Shown here in pieces: positions 46,953 through 57,100 of a DNA stretch of 64,000 bases. Origin of the DNA: Tissierellia bacterium (lineage in GTDB: Bacteria > Bacillota > Clostridia > Tissierellales > Peptoniphilaceae); assembly GCA_030529425.1 (NCBI GenBank), contig JAUMWX010000004.1:1-64000 (forward strand). The letters are read 5' to 3'. Below the pieces are notes generated by a model, which saw nothing but the letters and a program-made list of their open reading frames with translations, searched no databases and had not been told where the DNA came from. Both the position numbers and the translations under genes were made by a program. Each line of letters starts with the position of its first letter. The first letter of the stretch is position 1.

Positions 46953-47885
46953 CTATAATGTTTTAATAAATTCTCGGGCAAATTCCAAATCTTTATTCAT
47001 TTGGTCAATCAAATCATCTGAGCATGTAAATTTTATTTGATCCCTAACCTTTTTCAAAAACTCAACCTTAACCTCGGAACCATATAAATCTCCCTCATAA
47101 TCAATAATGAATACCTCGAATTTTAGAGCTTTATCATCCGTAAAAGTAGGGTTGGTACCTATAGAAGTTAATGAATAATATGTCTTACCATCTATTGTAT
47201 TTCTGGTTAAATAAACAGCTTCTGCCGGAATGATATAATTGAAATTAAACTTTAAATTTGCTGTAGGAAATCCAAGCTGTTTTGAACCTCTTTTAAACCC
47301 GTGCTCAACTACTCCTCTGACAGAATAAAAGTCGACCAAAAGTTTCTGAGCTTCTTCTACATTACCTTCTCTTATCAAACCTCTGACCGTAGTGGAAGAT
47401 GCTTTATGATTTTTATAGAATCTAGGCTCTACAACTTCGACTTTTATAGATTTTTGCTCCTGAAATTCATACAGTTCCTTTACTGTCCCTTTCGCAAATC
47501 TTCCATATGTGTAATCAACTCCACAAACAAGTATCTGCCCATTTAACTTGTCTCTGATAAAATCCAATATAAATTCTTCATTCGTTAATTGGGCAAATTC
47601 CATGGTAAAATCTATAATAAACACTTGTTCAATTCCCAATTTTTCTAAGATATCAATTTTATCCTTAATATCGGATAAATAGAATCTGGGCATTTTAGGA
47701 AAAACTTCATTGGTATGTTGCTTAAATAATAAAACAGATGAAACCATATTTTTATCTTTTGCAACTTCAATAACTTTTTTCATTATTTCTCTGTGCCCGA
47801 TATGAATCCCGTCAAAATTACCCAATCCGACAACCGAAGCAGGATATTTGTCCATTCCTTTATCTAAATCTATTACCTTAATCAA
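46953..47885 (-). CDS. ribF: bifunctional riboflavin kinase / FAD synthetase
   Basis: The 310-residue enzyme makes FMN then FAD. The N-terminal nucleotidyltransferase domain has VGLGNFDGIHIGHREI. The C-terminal riboflavin kinase domain has RGSKQLGFPTANLKF. The start is TTG 47885, overlapping the truB stop (TTGA), with a distant GGAG. Confidence 0.95.
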   Translation of the reverse strand: MIKVIDLDKGMDKYPASVVGLGNFDGIHIGHREIMKKVIEVAKDKNMVSSVLLFKQHTNEVFPKMPRFYLSDIKDKIDILEKLGIEQVFIIDFTMEFAQLTNEEFILDFIRDKLNGQILVCGVDYTYGRFAKGTVKELYEFQEQKSIKVEVVEPRFYKNHKASSTTVRGLIREGNVEEAQKLLVDFYSVRGVVEHGFKRGSKQLGFPTANLKFNFNYIIPAEAVYLTRNTIDGKTYYSLTSIGTNPTFTDDKALKFEVFIIDYEGDLYGSEVKVEFLKKVRDQIKFTCSDDLIDQMNKDLEFAREFIKTL

Positions 47886-48778
47886 TACAGTACACGCTCC
47901 ATCTTAAGAATTTTGTCATTTAAACTTCCTATCCCGAGAAAATCATCCCCGGAATATACCTTTATGGAATTTTTGCCGAGTGAAAAATCCCTTTCTTCGT
48001 ATTTATAACCAATTTTAGAAATATCTATCTTCTGCCCGCTCAATAATTTTTCCTTAAAATTTAGAGAAATATAAACCGAATCAAGATTATACAAGCAAGA
48101 GTCAGTTTCTTTTAATAATTTTTTGACATCCGCCAATTCCATATCTCTTATTTTAAAAATGTCGGTGGAATCCTCAATTTTAAATTCCCCTACCTGAACC
48201 CTTTCCAAAGCGGTCATATATGCAAAACTTCCCAAAGAAATCCCTAAATCGTGAATTATGCTCCTTATATAGGTACCCTTTGAACAATTTATATACAGTT
48301 CCAGTTCTTCATCATTCAACGAAATAATACTTATTTCATAAACTTTGACCTCTCTGGCAGGAATATCTACCGTTTTTCCCTTTCTAGCCATTTCGTATAG
48401 TTTTTTGCCGTCAATCTTTATCGCCGAATACATCGGAGGTTTTTGTAAGATATCGCCCCTAAAACCTTCAAGTTTCTCTTCAATTTCCTCTTTAGAAAAT
48501 ATGACTCTATCACTACTTTCTACAGTCTCACCCGTAAAATCGTATGTAGTAGTGGATTTTCCAAACTTCATTTTTGCAATATAGGCCTTACCCTGCTTCA
48601 TTATATATTCACTCACTCTTGTGGCATTCCCGATACATATAGGCAAAACACCTGTAGCCATGGGATCCAGAGTCCCCGTATGACCTATTCTTTTTATTCC
48701 GAGTTTTCTCCTGAGAATGGCAACGACATCATGAGAAGTCATATTAATCGGCTTATTTACAACTAATATTCCCTTCAT
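47882..48778 (-). CDS. truB: tRNA pseudouridine-55 synthase
   Basis: From ATG 48778 the protein begins MKGILVVNKPINMTSHD. The catalytic Asp is in GHTGTLDPMATGVLP, and KGTYIRSIIHDLG follows. It modifies U55 in the tRNA T-loop. The gene overlaps the end of nrnA; an in-frame TTG at 48784 is less likely. Confidence 0.96.
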   Translation of the reverse strand: MKGILVVNKPINMTSHDVVAILRRKLGIKRIGHTGTLDPMATGVLPICIGNATRVSEYIMKQGKAYIAKMKFGKSTTTYDFTGETVESSDRVIFSKEEIEEKLEGFRGDILQKPPMYSAIKIDGKKLYEMARKGKTVDIPAREVKVYEISIISLNDEELELYINCSKGTYIRSIIHDLGISLGSFAYMTALERVQVGEFKIEDSTDIFKIRDMELADVKKLLKETDSCLYNLDSVYISLNFKEKLLSGQKIDISKIGYKYEERDFSLGKNSIKVYSGDDFLGIGSLNDKILKMERVLY

Positions 48779-49730
48779 TAACAAATCTCTCCATTCTTTT
48801 TTTTATAATTGAATAGGCATCATCAACATTCTCATTAAGCGTTAAACCTGAAGCTCTTATATGTCCTCCTCCACCAAATTCTCGGGCAATATCGGACACA
48901 TTCACGAAAGATTTTGAACGCATGCTTATTTTTTGTTCAAATTCACCGTATTCCTTAACAAGAACGGCAACTTCTACACCATCAATGCTTTTCAGTATTG
49001 AAACAAGACTTTCCACTTTATCAAAATCAAGTCCATACTCTTCTAAAGTTTCTTTTGTAAGCTTTGCCAAAACTATTTTTCCGTTTTCTAAAAATTCTGA
49101 TTCAGACATTATTTTTGCTTGCAACAAATGATAATTCATATCAAGTTTTTCGTATAAATTATCAATTATTAATCTCTTATCGGCTCCAAGTTCTATCAGG
49201 TTTGCAGCTATTCTCAAAGTTTTTGGACTTGTCGACTCATACATAAACCTGTTTGTATCGGTTGTGATTCCCAAGTATAACAAAGTTGCGGCATCCTCCG
49301 GTATGTCATATCCCAAACTTAAGCATATATCAGCGATTATCTCACAAGTAGAACTCTCCTTCGGAAAAATAATATCCAAATCACTAAATCCGCCATTCGT
49401 CTGGTGATGATCAATGCACACCTTCTTTTTAGACTTTTCAAATACATCAATCGCATTTCCGATTCTCTTTTTATCGGCAACATCCATGACAATAAACAAA
49501 TCCGTTTCCAAGTTTATGTCTTCATAATTTGTCTTGTCTTTTATAAATTCTAAATTTGTGGGAAATTCATCATTTTTTATCAAATGAACATCTTTCCCCA
49601 TGTTTTTAAGGATATGATACAGTCCGGAAGAAGAGCCTATTGCATCTCCGTCCGGATTAATGTGCGCACATAATGCTATCACATTTGCATCATCAATCAT
49701 TTTTTTTAATTCCAAAAATTTACTATTCAT
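48753..49730 (-). CDS. nrnA: DHH/DHHA1 phosphoesterase NrnA (oligoribonuclease / pAp phosphatase)
   Basis: The 325-residue enzyme degrades short RNAs and in some species 3',5'-pAp. DHH-domain motifs are HINPDGDAIGSS, VMDVADKKRIG and DHHQTNGGF. The DHHA1 domain has REFGGGGHIRASG. It sits between rbfA and truB as in most Firmicutes. Confidence 0.95.
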   Translation of the reverse strand: MNSKFLELKKMIDDANVIALCAHINPDGDAIGSSSGLYHILKNMGKDVHLIKNDEFPTNLEFIKDKTNYEDINLETDLFIVMDVADKKRIGNAIDVFEKSKKKVCIDHHQTNGGFSDLDIIFPKESSTCEIIADICLSLGYDIPEDAATLLYLGITTDTNRFMYESTSPKTLRIAANLIELGADKRLIIDNLYEKLDMNYHLLQAKIMSESEFLENGKIVLAKLTKETLEEYGLDFDKVESLVSILKSIDGVEVAVLVKEYGEFEQKISMRSKSFVNVSDIAREFGGGGHIRASGLTLNENVDDAYSIIKKRMERFVNEGNISCK

Positions 49731-50094
49731 CTCTCTTATTTTCGTTGTCTTTTTTAATTACTTCATCAATCAACTTGTCCATATATAGTCCTCTTTCAAT
49801 CGATTCATCAAGCTCAATTGAAAGCTCCGGAATATGTCTTAAATTAAGTCTTTCTCCCAACTCTCTCTTGATAAATCCGATAGAAGAGTTTAGTCCGTCG
49901 ATAGTTTCTTCTTTTTCTTTGTCATCGCCCAACACAGAAATAAATACTTCTGCAAATTGCAAATCATTTTTTAACTCAACTGCAGTTACGGATGCCATGG
50001 GAGATACTCTAGGATCCTTGATCTCATTTGCGATTATCATAGAAATCTCTTTTTGCATCTCTGCAGAAATTCTTTTAACTCTTTTTATATCCAT
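49723..50094 (-). CDS. rbfA: ribosome-binding factor A
   Basis: From ATG 50094 the protein has 123 residues and begins MDIKRVKRISAEMQKEI. KDPRVSPMASVTAVEL is the family core. It assists 30S 5'-end maturation. The start lies four bases after the infB stop; the open frame continues upstream into infB but without family sequence. Confidence 0.94.
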   Translation of the reverse strand: MDIKRVKRISAEMQKEISMIIANEIKDPRVSPMASVTAVELKNDLQFAEVFISVLGDDKEKEETIDGLNSSIGFIKRELGERLNLRHIPELSIELDESIERGLYMDKLIDEVIKKDNENKRDE

Positions 50095-50098
50095 AACT

Positions 50099-52198
50099 TT
50101 ACTCTGCTTTAATTTCCTTATCAATAAATGCTTCTAAAGTGTCTCCAACTTTAATATCATTATATCTTTCAATTCCTAAACCGCCTTCATATCCGTTAGC
50201 AAGCTCCTTAACATCATCTTTAAATCTCTTTAGCGATGATATTTCTCCTTCATGTACGACAATATCATTTCTGATAAGTCTGATTTTAGCATTTCTTAAA
50301 ATCTTACCGCTTGTAACATATATACCTGCTATATTTCCGACTGAAGGAACCTTAAATACTTCTCTAATCTCAGCTGTACCGATAACTTCTTCAACTATTG
50401 TAGGAGCGAGCATACCCTTGATAGCTTTTTCAACATCTTCTATAGCTTCATATATAACTCTGTAAGTTCTTACATCAATTCCTTGAATTTTTGCCTGTTC
50501 TGCAGCACCTTGATTAGGTCTTACATTAAATCCTATAATTACCGCATTTGACGCTGATGCCAACATTATATCAGATTCAGTTATTCCTCCAACCGCACCG
50601 TGAATTATATTTACCCTTACTTCCTCATTGGATAATTTCATCAATGAATTAGCCACCGCTTCAATAGTTCCTTTAACATCCGTTTTAACTATGATGTTCA
50701 GATCTTTCACTTCTCCTTCATTAATCTTGGAGAATAATTCATCCAAGTTTACCGTTGAAGTCTTTCTTACATATTCAGCCTTGTCAAGTTGTTTTTGTCT
50801 TTCGGCAAATTTTCTTGCCGTTTTATCATCCTTAACTGCATAAATCATATCTCCTGCTTCCGGAACATCTGACAATCCCAATATTAAAACAGGAGTTGAA
50901 GGTTTTGCACTCTTTACTTCCTTGGATTTCGAATCAAACATAGCCCTTACTCTTCCGCTTGAGCTGCCCGAAACCACAAAGTCTCCCTTTTTCAATGTAC
51001 CTTTTTTAATTAATACGGTTGCCACAGGACCTCTTCCTGTATCCAATTGAGCTTCTATCACTATACCTACCGCAGGTCTGTTGGGATTAGCTTTCAGTTC
51101 TTCCATTTCAGCAACTGTCAATACCATTTCCAACAATTCGTCAATACCTGTATTTTGTCTTGCAGAAACCGGAATCATGATTGTATCTCCACCCCATTCT
51201 TCAGGAGTCAGACCATGTTCAGCCAACTCGGTTTTAACTCTGTCCGGGTTTGCTTCATATTTATCCATTTTATTTATCGCAACAATTATTGGTACATTTG
51301 CAGCTTTGGCATGATTGATTGCCTCGATAGTCTGAGGCATTACCCCGTCATCGGCAGCTACTACCAAAATAGCTATATCTGTCGCTTGAGCTCCTCTAAG
51401 TCTCATTTGAGTAAATGCTTCGTGTCCGGGAGTATCTAAAAATACAATTTTTTGACCGTTTACATAAACCGTTGACGCTCCGATATGTTGCGTAATTCCT
51501 CCGGCTTCCTGACTTGTAACTCTGGAATGTCTGATTGTATCCAACAATGATGTTTTTCCGTGGTCAACATGCCCCATCACCGTTACTACGGGCGCTCTTA
51601 AAACCAAATCTTCTTCAGCATCTTCAAAATCAAGGCTCGCAACGTCATTTTCATCCGTTTCAAGTGGTTTTTCCTGTACTTCTATTCCAAAAAGAATACC
51701 TAAATCAATCGCCTTATCCAACTCGATTACTTGGTTCATATTCGCCATAATACCCATTTTCATAAGCTCGGTAATAACTTTTGATACGGGTTCTCCGATA
51801 CTTTTAGCAAAATCAGAAACTGTAAGTCCAGCTTCGACATAAATTATTTCATCTTTTTTTACTTCGTTTTTTCTGTCTTCAAATTTATGGTTGTTTTGTT
51901 TTTTAGGTTTCTTCTGTTTTGGTCTGTCTTCAATATATTCTTCATATTCTTCTTCAAACTCGTTTATGTCCAGATTTTTAGAAGTTTTTTCTTCCGGTTT
52001 TTTAACTGTTTTTTCCTTCGGTTTCTTCTCTTCTTTCAGAGAATCAAAATATTCTCTAATCAATGTCAAATCATCTCCTTCAATGATGGACATGTGACTT
52101 TTAATTTCAAGACCAAATTCCTCGGTTAATATATTAATCAACTCCTTAGTTGACAAATCTATCTCTTTTGCTAATTCATATATTCTTAATTTAGTCAT
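50099..52198 (-). CDS. infB: translation initiation factor IF-2
   Basis: The 699-residue GTPase has two small N-terminal IF2_N-type helical regions and a short charged linker. The G domain carries VMGHVDHGKTSLLD, DTPGHEAF and NKMD. Domains II-IV follow, with the initiator-tRNA-binding C-terminus. The linker is short compared with many species. No L7Ae-like (ylxQ) gene lies between ylxR and infB. Confidence 0.98.
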   Translation of the reverse strand: MTKLRIYELAKEIDLSTKELINILTEEFGLEIKSHMSIIEGDDLTLIREYFDSLKEEKKPKEKTVKKPEEKTSKNLDINEFEEEYEEYIEDRPKQKKPKKQNNHKFEDRKNEVKKDEIIYVEAGLTVSDFAKSIGEPVSKVITELMKMGIMANMNQVIELDKAIDLGILFGIEVQEKPLETDENDVASLDFEDAEEDLVLRAPVVTVMGHVDHGKTSLLDTIRHSRVTSQEAGGITQHIGASTVYVNGQKIVFLDTPGHEAFTQMRLRGAQATDIAILVVAADDGVMPQTIEAINHAKAANVPIIVAINKMDKYEANPDRVKTELAEHGLTPEEWGGDTIMIPVSARQNTGIDELLEMVLTVAEMEELKANPNRPAVGIVIEAQLDTGRGPVATVLIKKGTLKKGDFVVSGSSSGRVRAMFDSKSKEVKSAKPSTPVLILGLSDVPEAGDMIYAVKDDKTARKFAERQKQLDKAEYVRKTSTVNLDELFSKINEGEVKDLNIIVKTDVKGTIEAVANSLMKLSNEEVRVNIIHGAVGGITESDIMLASASNAVIIGFNVRPNQGAAEQAKIQGIDVRTYRVIYEAIEDVEKAIKGMLAPTIVEEVIGTAEIREVFKVPSVGNIAGIYVTSGKILRNAKIRLIRNDIVVHEGEISSLKRFKDDVKELANGYEGGLGIERYNDIKVGDTLEAFIDKEIKAE

Positions 52199-52201
52199 TT
52201 T

Positions 52202-52468
52202 TCACCTCTCGTCTACATAGTTTTCAATCTCCTGATAAAGTTCATTTGTCGCATTGGCTTTCAATGATCTATTTAGTAGTTTGTTTTTAATGGTTTTTTC
52301 GAGACAAGCTTTATTTTTGCAAATATATGCTCCTCTTCCATTTTGCTTACCCGTCAAATCAATTGATATCACACCTTCTTTATTCCTAACAATTCTGAGT
52401 AAGTCTTTCTTGTCCATGTGATTTTGGCAAGCAATGCATTTTCTTAAATGTTCTTTATTAGTTTTCAT
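52202..52468 (-). CDS. rnpM: YlxR/RnpM family RNA-binding protein
   Basis: The 88-residue protein has the DUF448 hallmarks RKCIACQNHMDKKDLLRIV and GRGAYICKNKACLEK. Family members bind RNA, and RnpM has been linked to RNase P. It overlaps the end of nusA by 11 bases. Confidence 0.92.
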   Translation of the reverse strand: MKTNKEHLRKCIACQNHMDKKDLLRIVRNKEGVISIDLTGKQNGRGAYICKNKACLEKTIKNKLLNRSLKANATNELYQEIENYVDER

Positions 52469-53606
52469 ATTCTTTCATATCTTCGGAAACGGCATCTTCG
52501 AATTGACCCGAGTCTTTTTCTTCCTCATTTAATTCATATTTAGCCATTTTTTCATTATATTCACGCTCTGCTTCATCTCTTTTGCTTACCGGTTTAATGT
52601 CTATTTTCCAATTTGTAAGTTTTGCAGCAAGTCTTACATTTTGACCTTCTTTTCCTATCGCAAGCGATAATTGATTATCAGGAACAATCGCAATTGCTGA
52701 TCTGTCTTTTTCATCAACAAATACTTCCAAAACTTCAGCAGGTGATAATGCGTTTGAAACAAAAACTTTAATGTCCTTGCTCCAAACAATTATATCAATT
52801 TTCTCTCCGTTGATTTCTTCAACTATCGAGTTTACTCTGGCCCCTTTAACTCCGACACATGCTCCAACAGGATCGATATTTTCATCCTTAGCATATACCG
52901 CAATCTTTGTTCTGTGTCCTGCTTCTCTCGCTACAAACAGGATTTCAACTGTTCCGTCACTTATCTCGGGTACTTCAAGTTCAAATAATCTCTTAATTAA
53001 ATGCCCGCTTGCTCTGGACAAAATAATTTGAGGTCCCTTAGGTGATAATTTAACTTCCGTAACATATAGTTTCAGCCTGTCTCCTGGTTGAATCTTCTCT
53101 CCCGGAACCTGTTCGCTCGGAGGTATAAATCCTTCCGTTTTTCCCAAATTAATATAAATATTATTAAAATCTATTCTCTGTACGGTTCCGTTTATAATCT
53201 CTTTTTCTCTGTCTATATAATCCCTATAAATTACTTCTCTTTCAGCGTCCCTAATTTGTTGTATAACTATATTTCTTGCTGTTTGAGCAGCAACTCTTCC
53301 AAAGTTTTTAGGAACTATTTTAATTTTCATAACATTTCCCAATTTAGAAGATTTTTTTTCAATCAAAGCCTCTTTAAGCGAAATCTCAGTGTTGGGGTTT
53401 TCAACTTTCTCAACGATTTCTTTCAAAGCATATACACTGACATCGCCCGTATTTTCATTAATTTTTATTTCTACATTTGAGTTTTCATCAAAGTTTTTTT
53501 CGTAACTTTTCAATAGAGCTTTCTCAATTGCCTCAAGTATAACGGATTTCTTAATACCTTTATCTTTCTCTATCTCTTCCAAGGCATTTATAAATTCTTT
53601 GTTCAT
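52458..53606 (-). CDS. nusA: transcription elongation/termination factor NusA
   Basis: The 382-residue protein has an N-terminal RNA-polymerase-binding domain, an S1 domain near 130-200 (IINGTVQRIDFNNIYINLG), then two KH domains (CVGVKGARVNSIVEEI; LAIGKEGQNVRLAAKL). The tail is acidic and lacks the extra repeats of Proteobacteria. It follows rimP by eight bases. Confidence 0.97.
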   Translation of the reverse strand: MNKEFINALEEIEKDKGIKKSVILEAIEKALLKSYEKNFDENSNVEIKINENTGDVSVYALKEIVEKVENPNTEISLKEALIEKKSSKLGNVMKIKIVPKNFGRVAAQTARNIVIQQIRDAEREVIYRDYIDREKEIINGTVQRIDFNNIYINLGKTEGFIPPSEQVPGEKIQPGDRLKLYVTEVKLSPKGPQIILSRASGHLIKRLFELEVPEISDGTVEILFVAREAGHRTKIAVYAKDENIDPVGACVGVKGARVNSIVEEINGEKIDIIVWSKDIKVFVSNALSPAEVLEVFVDEKDRSAIAIVPDNQLSLAIGKEGQNVRLAAKLTNWKIDIKPVSKRDEAEREYNEKMAKYELNEEEKDSGQFEDAVSEDMKEYEN

Positions 53607-53614
53607 ATTTCCCT

Positions 53615-54070
53615 CTAAAAAATTATTGCAACTTTAATTTTGCTAATATCCTTTCTTTCTAATCTTATTACTTCATCTGCTTGTAAGGTTACAGAATCTT
53701 TATCATATGATAATAAATCTCCTCTGTATTCCTTTTTTCCATTAATTTTCCTATAAAGAGAAACATCAATGGTAACTCCTAAATTTCTTCTTAAATCGTC
53801 ATCTGTTTTCAGCGGTCTGTTTAGATCAGGAGTTGAAACCTCTAAATAGTAACTGTCCTTAATGATGTCCAGTTCATCAAGTCTTGAATCTAATGCAATT
53901 GAACATCTTTCGCAATCATCAATAGTGGTACCTTCCGGATTATATATGTAAAATCTCAAAAAGTTCTCTCCATTTTCTTTAACATATTCTAAATCTACCA
54001 ACTCATAACCCAAATCTTCAATTTCATGAGTTAATTCCAACCTCAATTGTTCAATCAAATTGCCAGCCAT
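53615..54070 (-). CDS. rimP: ribosome maturation factor RimP
   Basis: From ATG 54070 (GGGAGGG four bases upstream) the protein has 151 residues. Family features are GYELVDLEYVKENGENFLR, IDDCERCSIALDSRLDE and YYLEVSTPDLNRPLK. It helps assemble the 30S subunit. It is the first gene of the nusA-infB operon. Confidence 0.95.
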   Translation of the reverse strand: MAGNLIEQLRLELTHEIEDLGYELVDLEYVKENGENFLRFYIYNPEGTTIDDCERCSIALDSRLDELDIIKDSYYLEVSTPDLNRPLKTDDDLRRNLGVTIDVSLYRKINGKKEYRGDLLSYDKDSVTLQADEVIRLERKDISKIKVAIIF

Positions 54071-54101
54071 AATCCCTCCCAATGAACTCATATCATAAAA
54101 C

Positions 54102-54123
54102 GAGAGTGGGTTTCCCCACTCTC
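54102..54123 (-). terminator. terminator-like hairpin in the rimP-nusA leader
   Basis: A 9-bp GC-rich stem GAGAGTGGG / CCCACTCTC with a 4-base loop is followed on the minus strand by GTTTTATG. It lies after the polC stop but also downstream of a strong rimP promoter. It could end polC transcripts and attenuate the rimP operon. Confidence 0.72.
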
Positions 54124-54143
54124 AGCAACATTCTATCAGTATG

Positions 54144-54172
54144 ATTGTACTATTAAATCAAGGATTTGTCAA
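54144..54172 (-). promoter_or_regulatory. promoter of rimP-nusA-infB
   Basis: On the minus strand TTGACA (54172-54167), 17 bases and TACAAT (54149-54144). Transcription would begin near 54137, upstream of the hairpin. Confidence 0.7.
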
Positions 54173-54183
54173 TTTTACAATAA

Positions 54184-57100
54184 TTACATACTAAAGAAAT
54201 CGATTTGATTTGTTATTTGCATTCCATTTAATAAGCCCGCATTTTCCAATGATTGTAGTGCAGTTTTATTTATCTTTGTTCTCGATTTGAAATCTTCAAC
54301 GGATATGAACTCACCTTGTTCTCGCGCATCTGCAATTGAATTGGCAATTGCCTGAGAAACATTTTCAACCGCCATCAAAGGAGGCAGGATTGCTCCTTTT
54401 TCAGGAACGGTGAAATTTTCAGGATGTGATTTGTATAAATCAACTTTCAGCATTTTTATATCTCTTGCCAACATTTCTTCCCCAAGCTCTAAACAATAGA
54501 ACTTGTCGTCTCTTTCAAATCCTTCAGATTTCATATATTCTTTTATATAGGAAGTTAAAAATTCAAGTCCGTTCGCAATCGGTGAATATTGGAAATCAGC
54601 AATCTTATTAGTAAAATATGTCGAATAAAAATATTCCGGATGGTGAACCTTGTAAAATGCAATTCTATAGGCCATCATAACATATGCAACAGCATGAGCC
54701 TTAGGAAACATATACTTAATTTTTATGCAGGAATCGATATACCACTGAGGAACTTTTTTTTCTTTCATCACTTCAATATCAATATCCTTCAATCCCTTAC
54801 CTTTTCTAACCTGCTCCATGATATCAAATGCATGCTTTGAAGGTAATTTTTTTGCAATCAGATAGTTCATAATGTCATCACGCGTACATATGGCCTCTTT
54901 AAGAGTACATGTTCCGTCACTGATCAATGTTTGAGCATTGTTAAGCCATACATCCGTACCGTGAGACAGTCCTGAAATTCTTACCAACTCTCCAAAAGTA
55001 GTCGGTTTTGTATCTTTTAACATTTCCCTTACGAATCCTGTTCCAAACTCAGGTATTCCCAATGAACCCGATTTTATATTGGTATAATCGTGAACAATAT
55101 TGAGCTTATCCGTATTGTTAAATATACTCATAGTGTCCTTATCACTTAAATCTATACTTATAGCGTCAATACCGCTTTGATCCGACAGCATTCTTACAAT
55201 TGTCGGAGCATTGTGCCCCAACAAATCAAGTTTCAGCAAGTTGGTATCAATTGCATGATAGTCGAAATGAGTCGTAATTATTCCTGTATTTGCTTGATCA
55301 GCAGGGTATTGGACAGGTGTAAAATCCTCTATATCCTTGTCGTCCGGAACTATTATCAGTCCGCCGGCATGTTGTCCCGTTGTTCTTTTTACTCCTACAA
55401 TTTTTCTTTTTACTCTGTTCAAATTGGCATAGTCAAGCCTTACCTTGTCATCTTCCGGATAAAACTCCTTATATTTTCTGGCCATTCCAATTGCTGTTTT
55501 TTCAGCAATTGTTCCGAGAGTACCCGCACGAAATACCTTCTTGTTTCCGAATAATGTTTCTGTGTATTTATGAATTTTGGCCTGATAAACGGAAGCGAAG
55601 TTCAAATCTATATCCGGTTCTTTATCTCCCTCAAATCCTAAAAATACTTCAAAAGGTATATCATATCCATCTTTATTGTACTTACTTCCACATTTCGGAC
55701 AGTTTTTATCCGGCAAATCAACTCCCGTAGCAAATTCTTTTGGAACTTTAAAGTCTGAGTTTTTACATTTCGGACATACATAATGCGGTGACAAAGGATT
55801 AACTTCCGTAATATCCGCCATTGTAGCCGCAAAAGAAGAGCCAACGGATCCCCTGGATCCTACCAAGTATCCGTCATCGTTAGATTTCCTAACAAGCTTT
55901 TGAGCTATGATGTATAAAGTTGCATATCCGTTACCTATAATTGAATCAAGCTCTCTTTTAAGTCTGCTTTCAACCTCTTCCGGTAAATTTTCTCCGTATA
56001 TCTCCCTTGCTCTTTTAAACGCTGTATCCGTCAATATTTTATCCGCATTTTCTATTTCAGGAGGAAAGGTTCCGTCCGCAATCGGAGAAATGTTCTCTAT
56101 TAATTCATCCAATTTATGCGTGTTGTTAACCACAACTTCAAATCTCTCATCTTCAGGAAGATAATCGAAATTTTCCAACATTTCTTCAGTTGTTTTCAAA
56201 TAGAAACATCCCGAATTTTCCGTAAATCTTTTTCGAGGGTAATTGGTCAAAATATTTTTATACACATAATCTTGAGGCTCAATATAATAAACATCTCCGG
56301 TAGCTACAACCAGTTTATTTAAATTTTCCCCAAGTTCTATGATTTTTTTATTGATTTCCTGAAGATGAATTTCATCCCTTATATAATTTTCGCTTATAAG
56401 ATAGTTCGAAAAATCTTTAGGAGTTACCCTTAGAAAATCAAATTTTTCAGCAACCTTGGAATAAATCTCATATGGATATCCCAGAGATATTAGGTCAAAT
56501 AATTTACTGTTATAATTTCCCGTTCCAACCAAAATCCCTTCTCTGTATTTTTCAAGTAAACTGAATGGAACTCCCGGTGTAAAACTTAAATGTTCCAAGC
56601 TTGATTTTGATACAATCGTGTATAAATTTTTTAATCCGACCTTGTTCTGTACAAGCAATATGCCGTATTGTCTATTATTTTTTGACAAAGGATATTCAGT
56701 AGGAATAGAATTTATATTTTCATCAAACTTTATATTTTTTTTCTCCAACTCTTCAAACATTTTTATGAGAACCATAGCTGTGGCTCTTGCATCGTCCGAA
56801 GCTCTATGATGATTCAAAAGCTTAACCTGATAATGTTTCGATAAAGTATCCAATTTATGATTTTTCAGATTAGGATTCAAACCTCTAGCCAAATAAAGAG
56901 TATCAAAATATATAGGTTTAAAATCTATACCAAGTTGTCTTGCATTCTCAATTATAAAGCCCATATCGAATTCTGAATTATGTGCAGAAAGCAAACAATC
57001 TTTACAAAAATCCAAAAACTCCGGAAGAATTTCTCTAATCTTTCTTTTATCAGAAAGCATCTCATTCGTAATTCCGGTTAAATCAATGATAAATTGTGAT

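Noticed and set aside
48868..48930. Fusion or split in the nrnA/truB junction because the frames overlap
   Set aside because: Both proteins are full length with all motifs; the overlap is ordinary operon packing.
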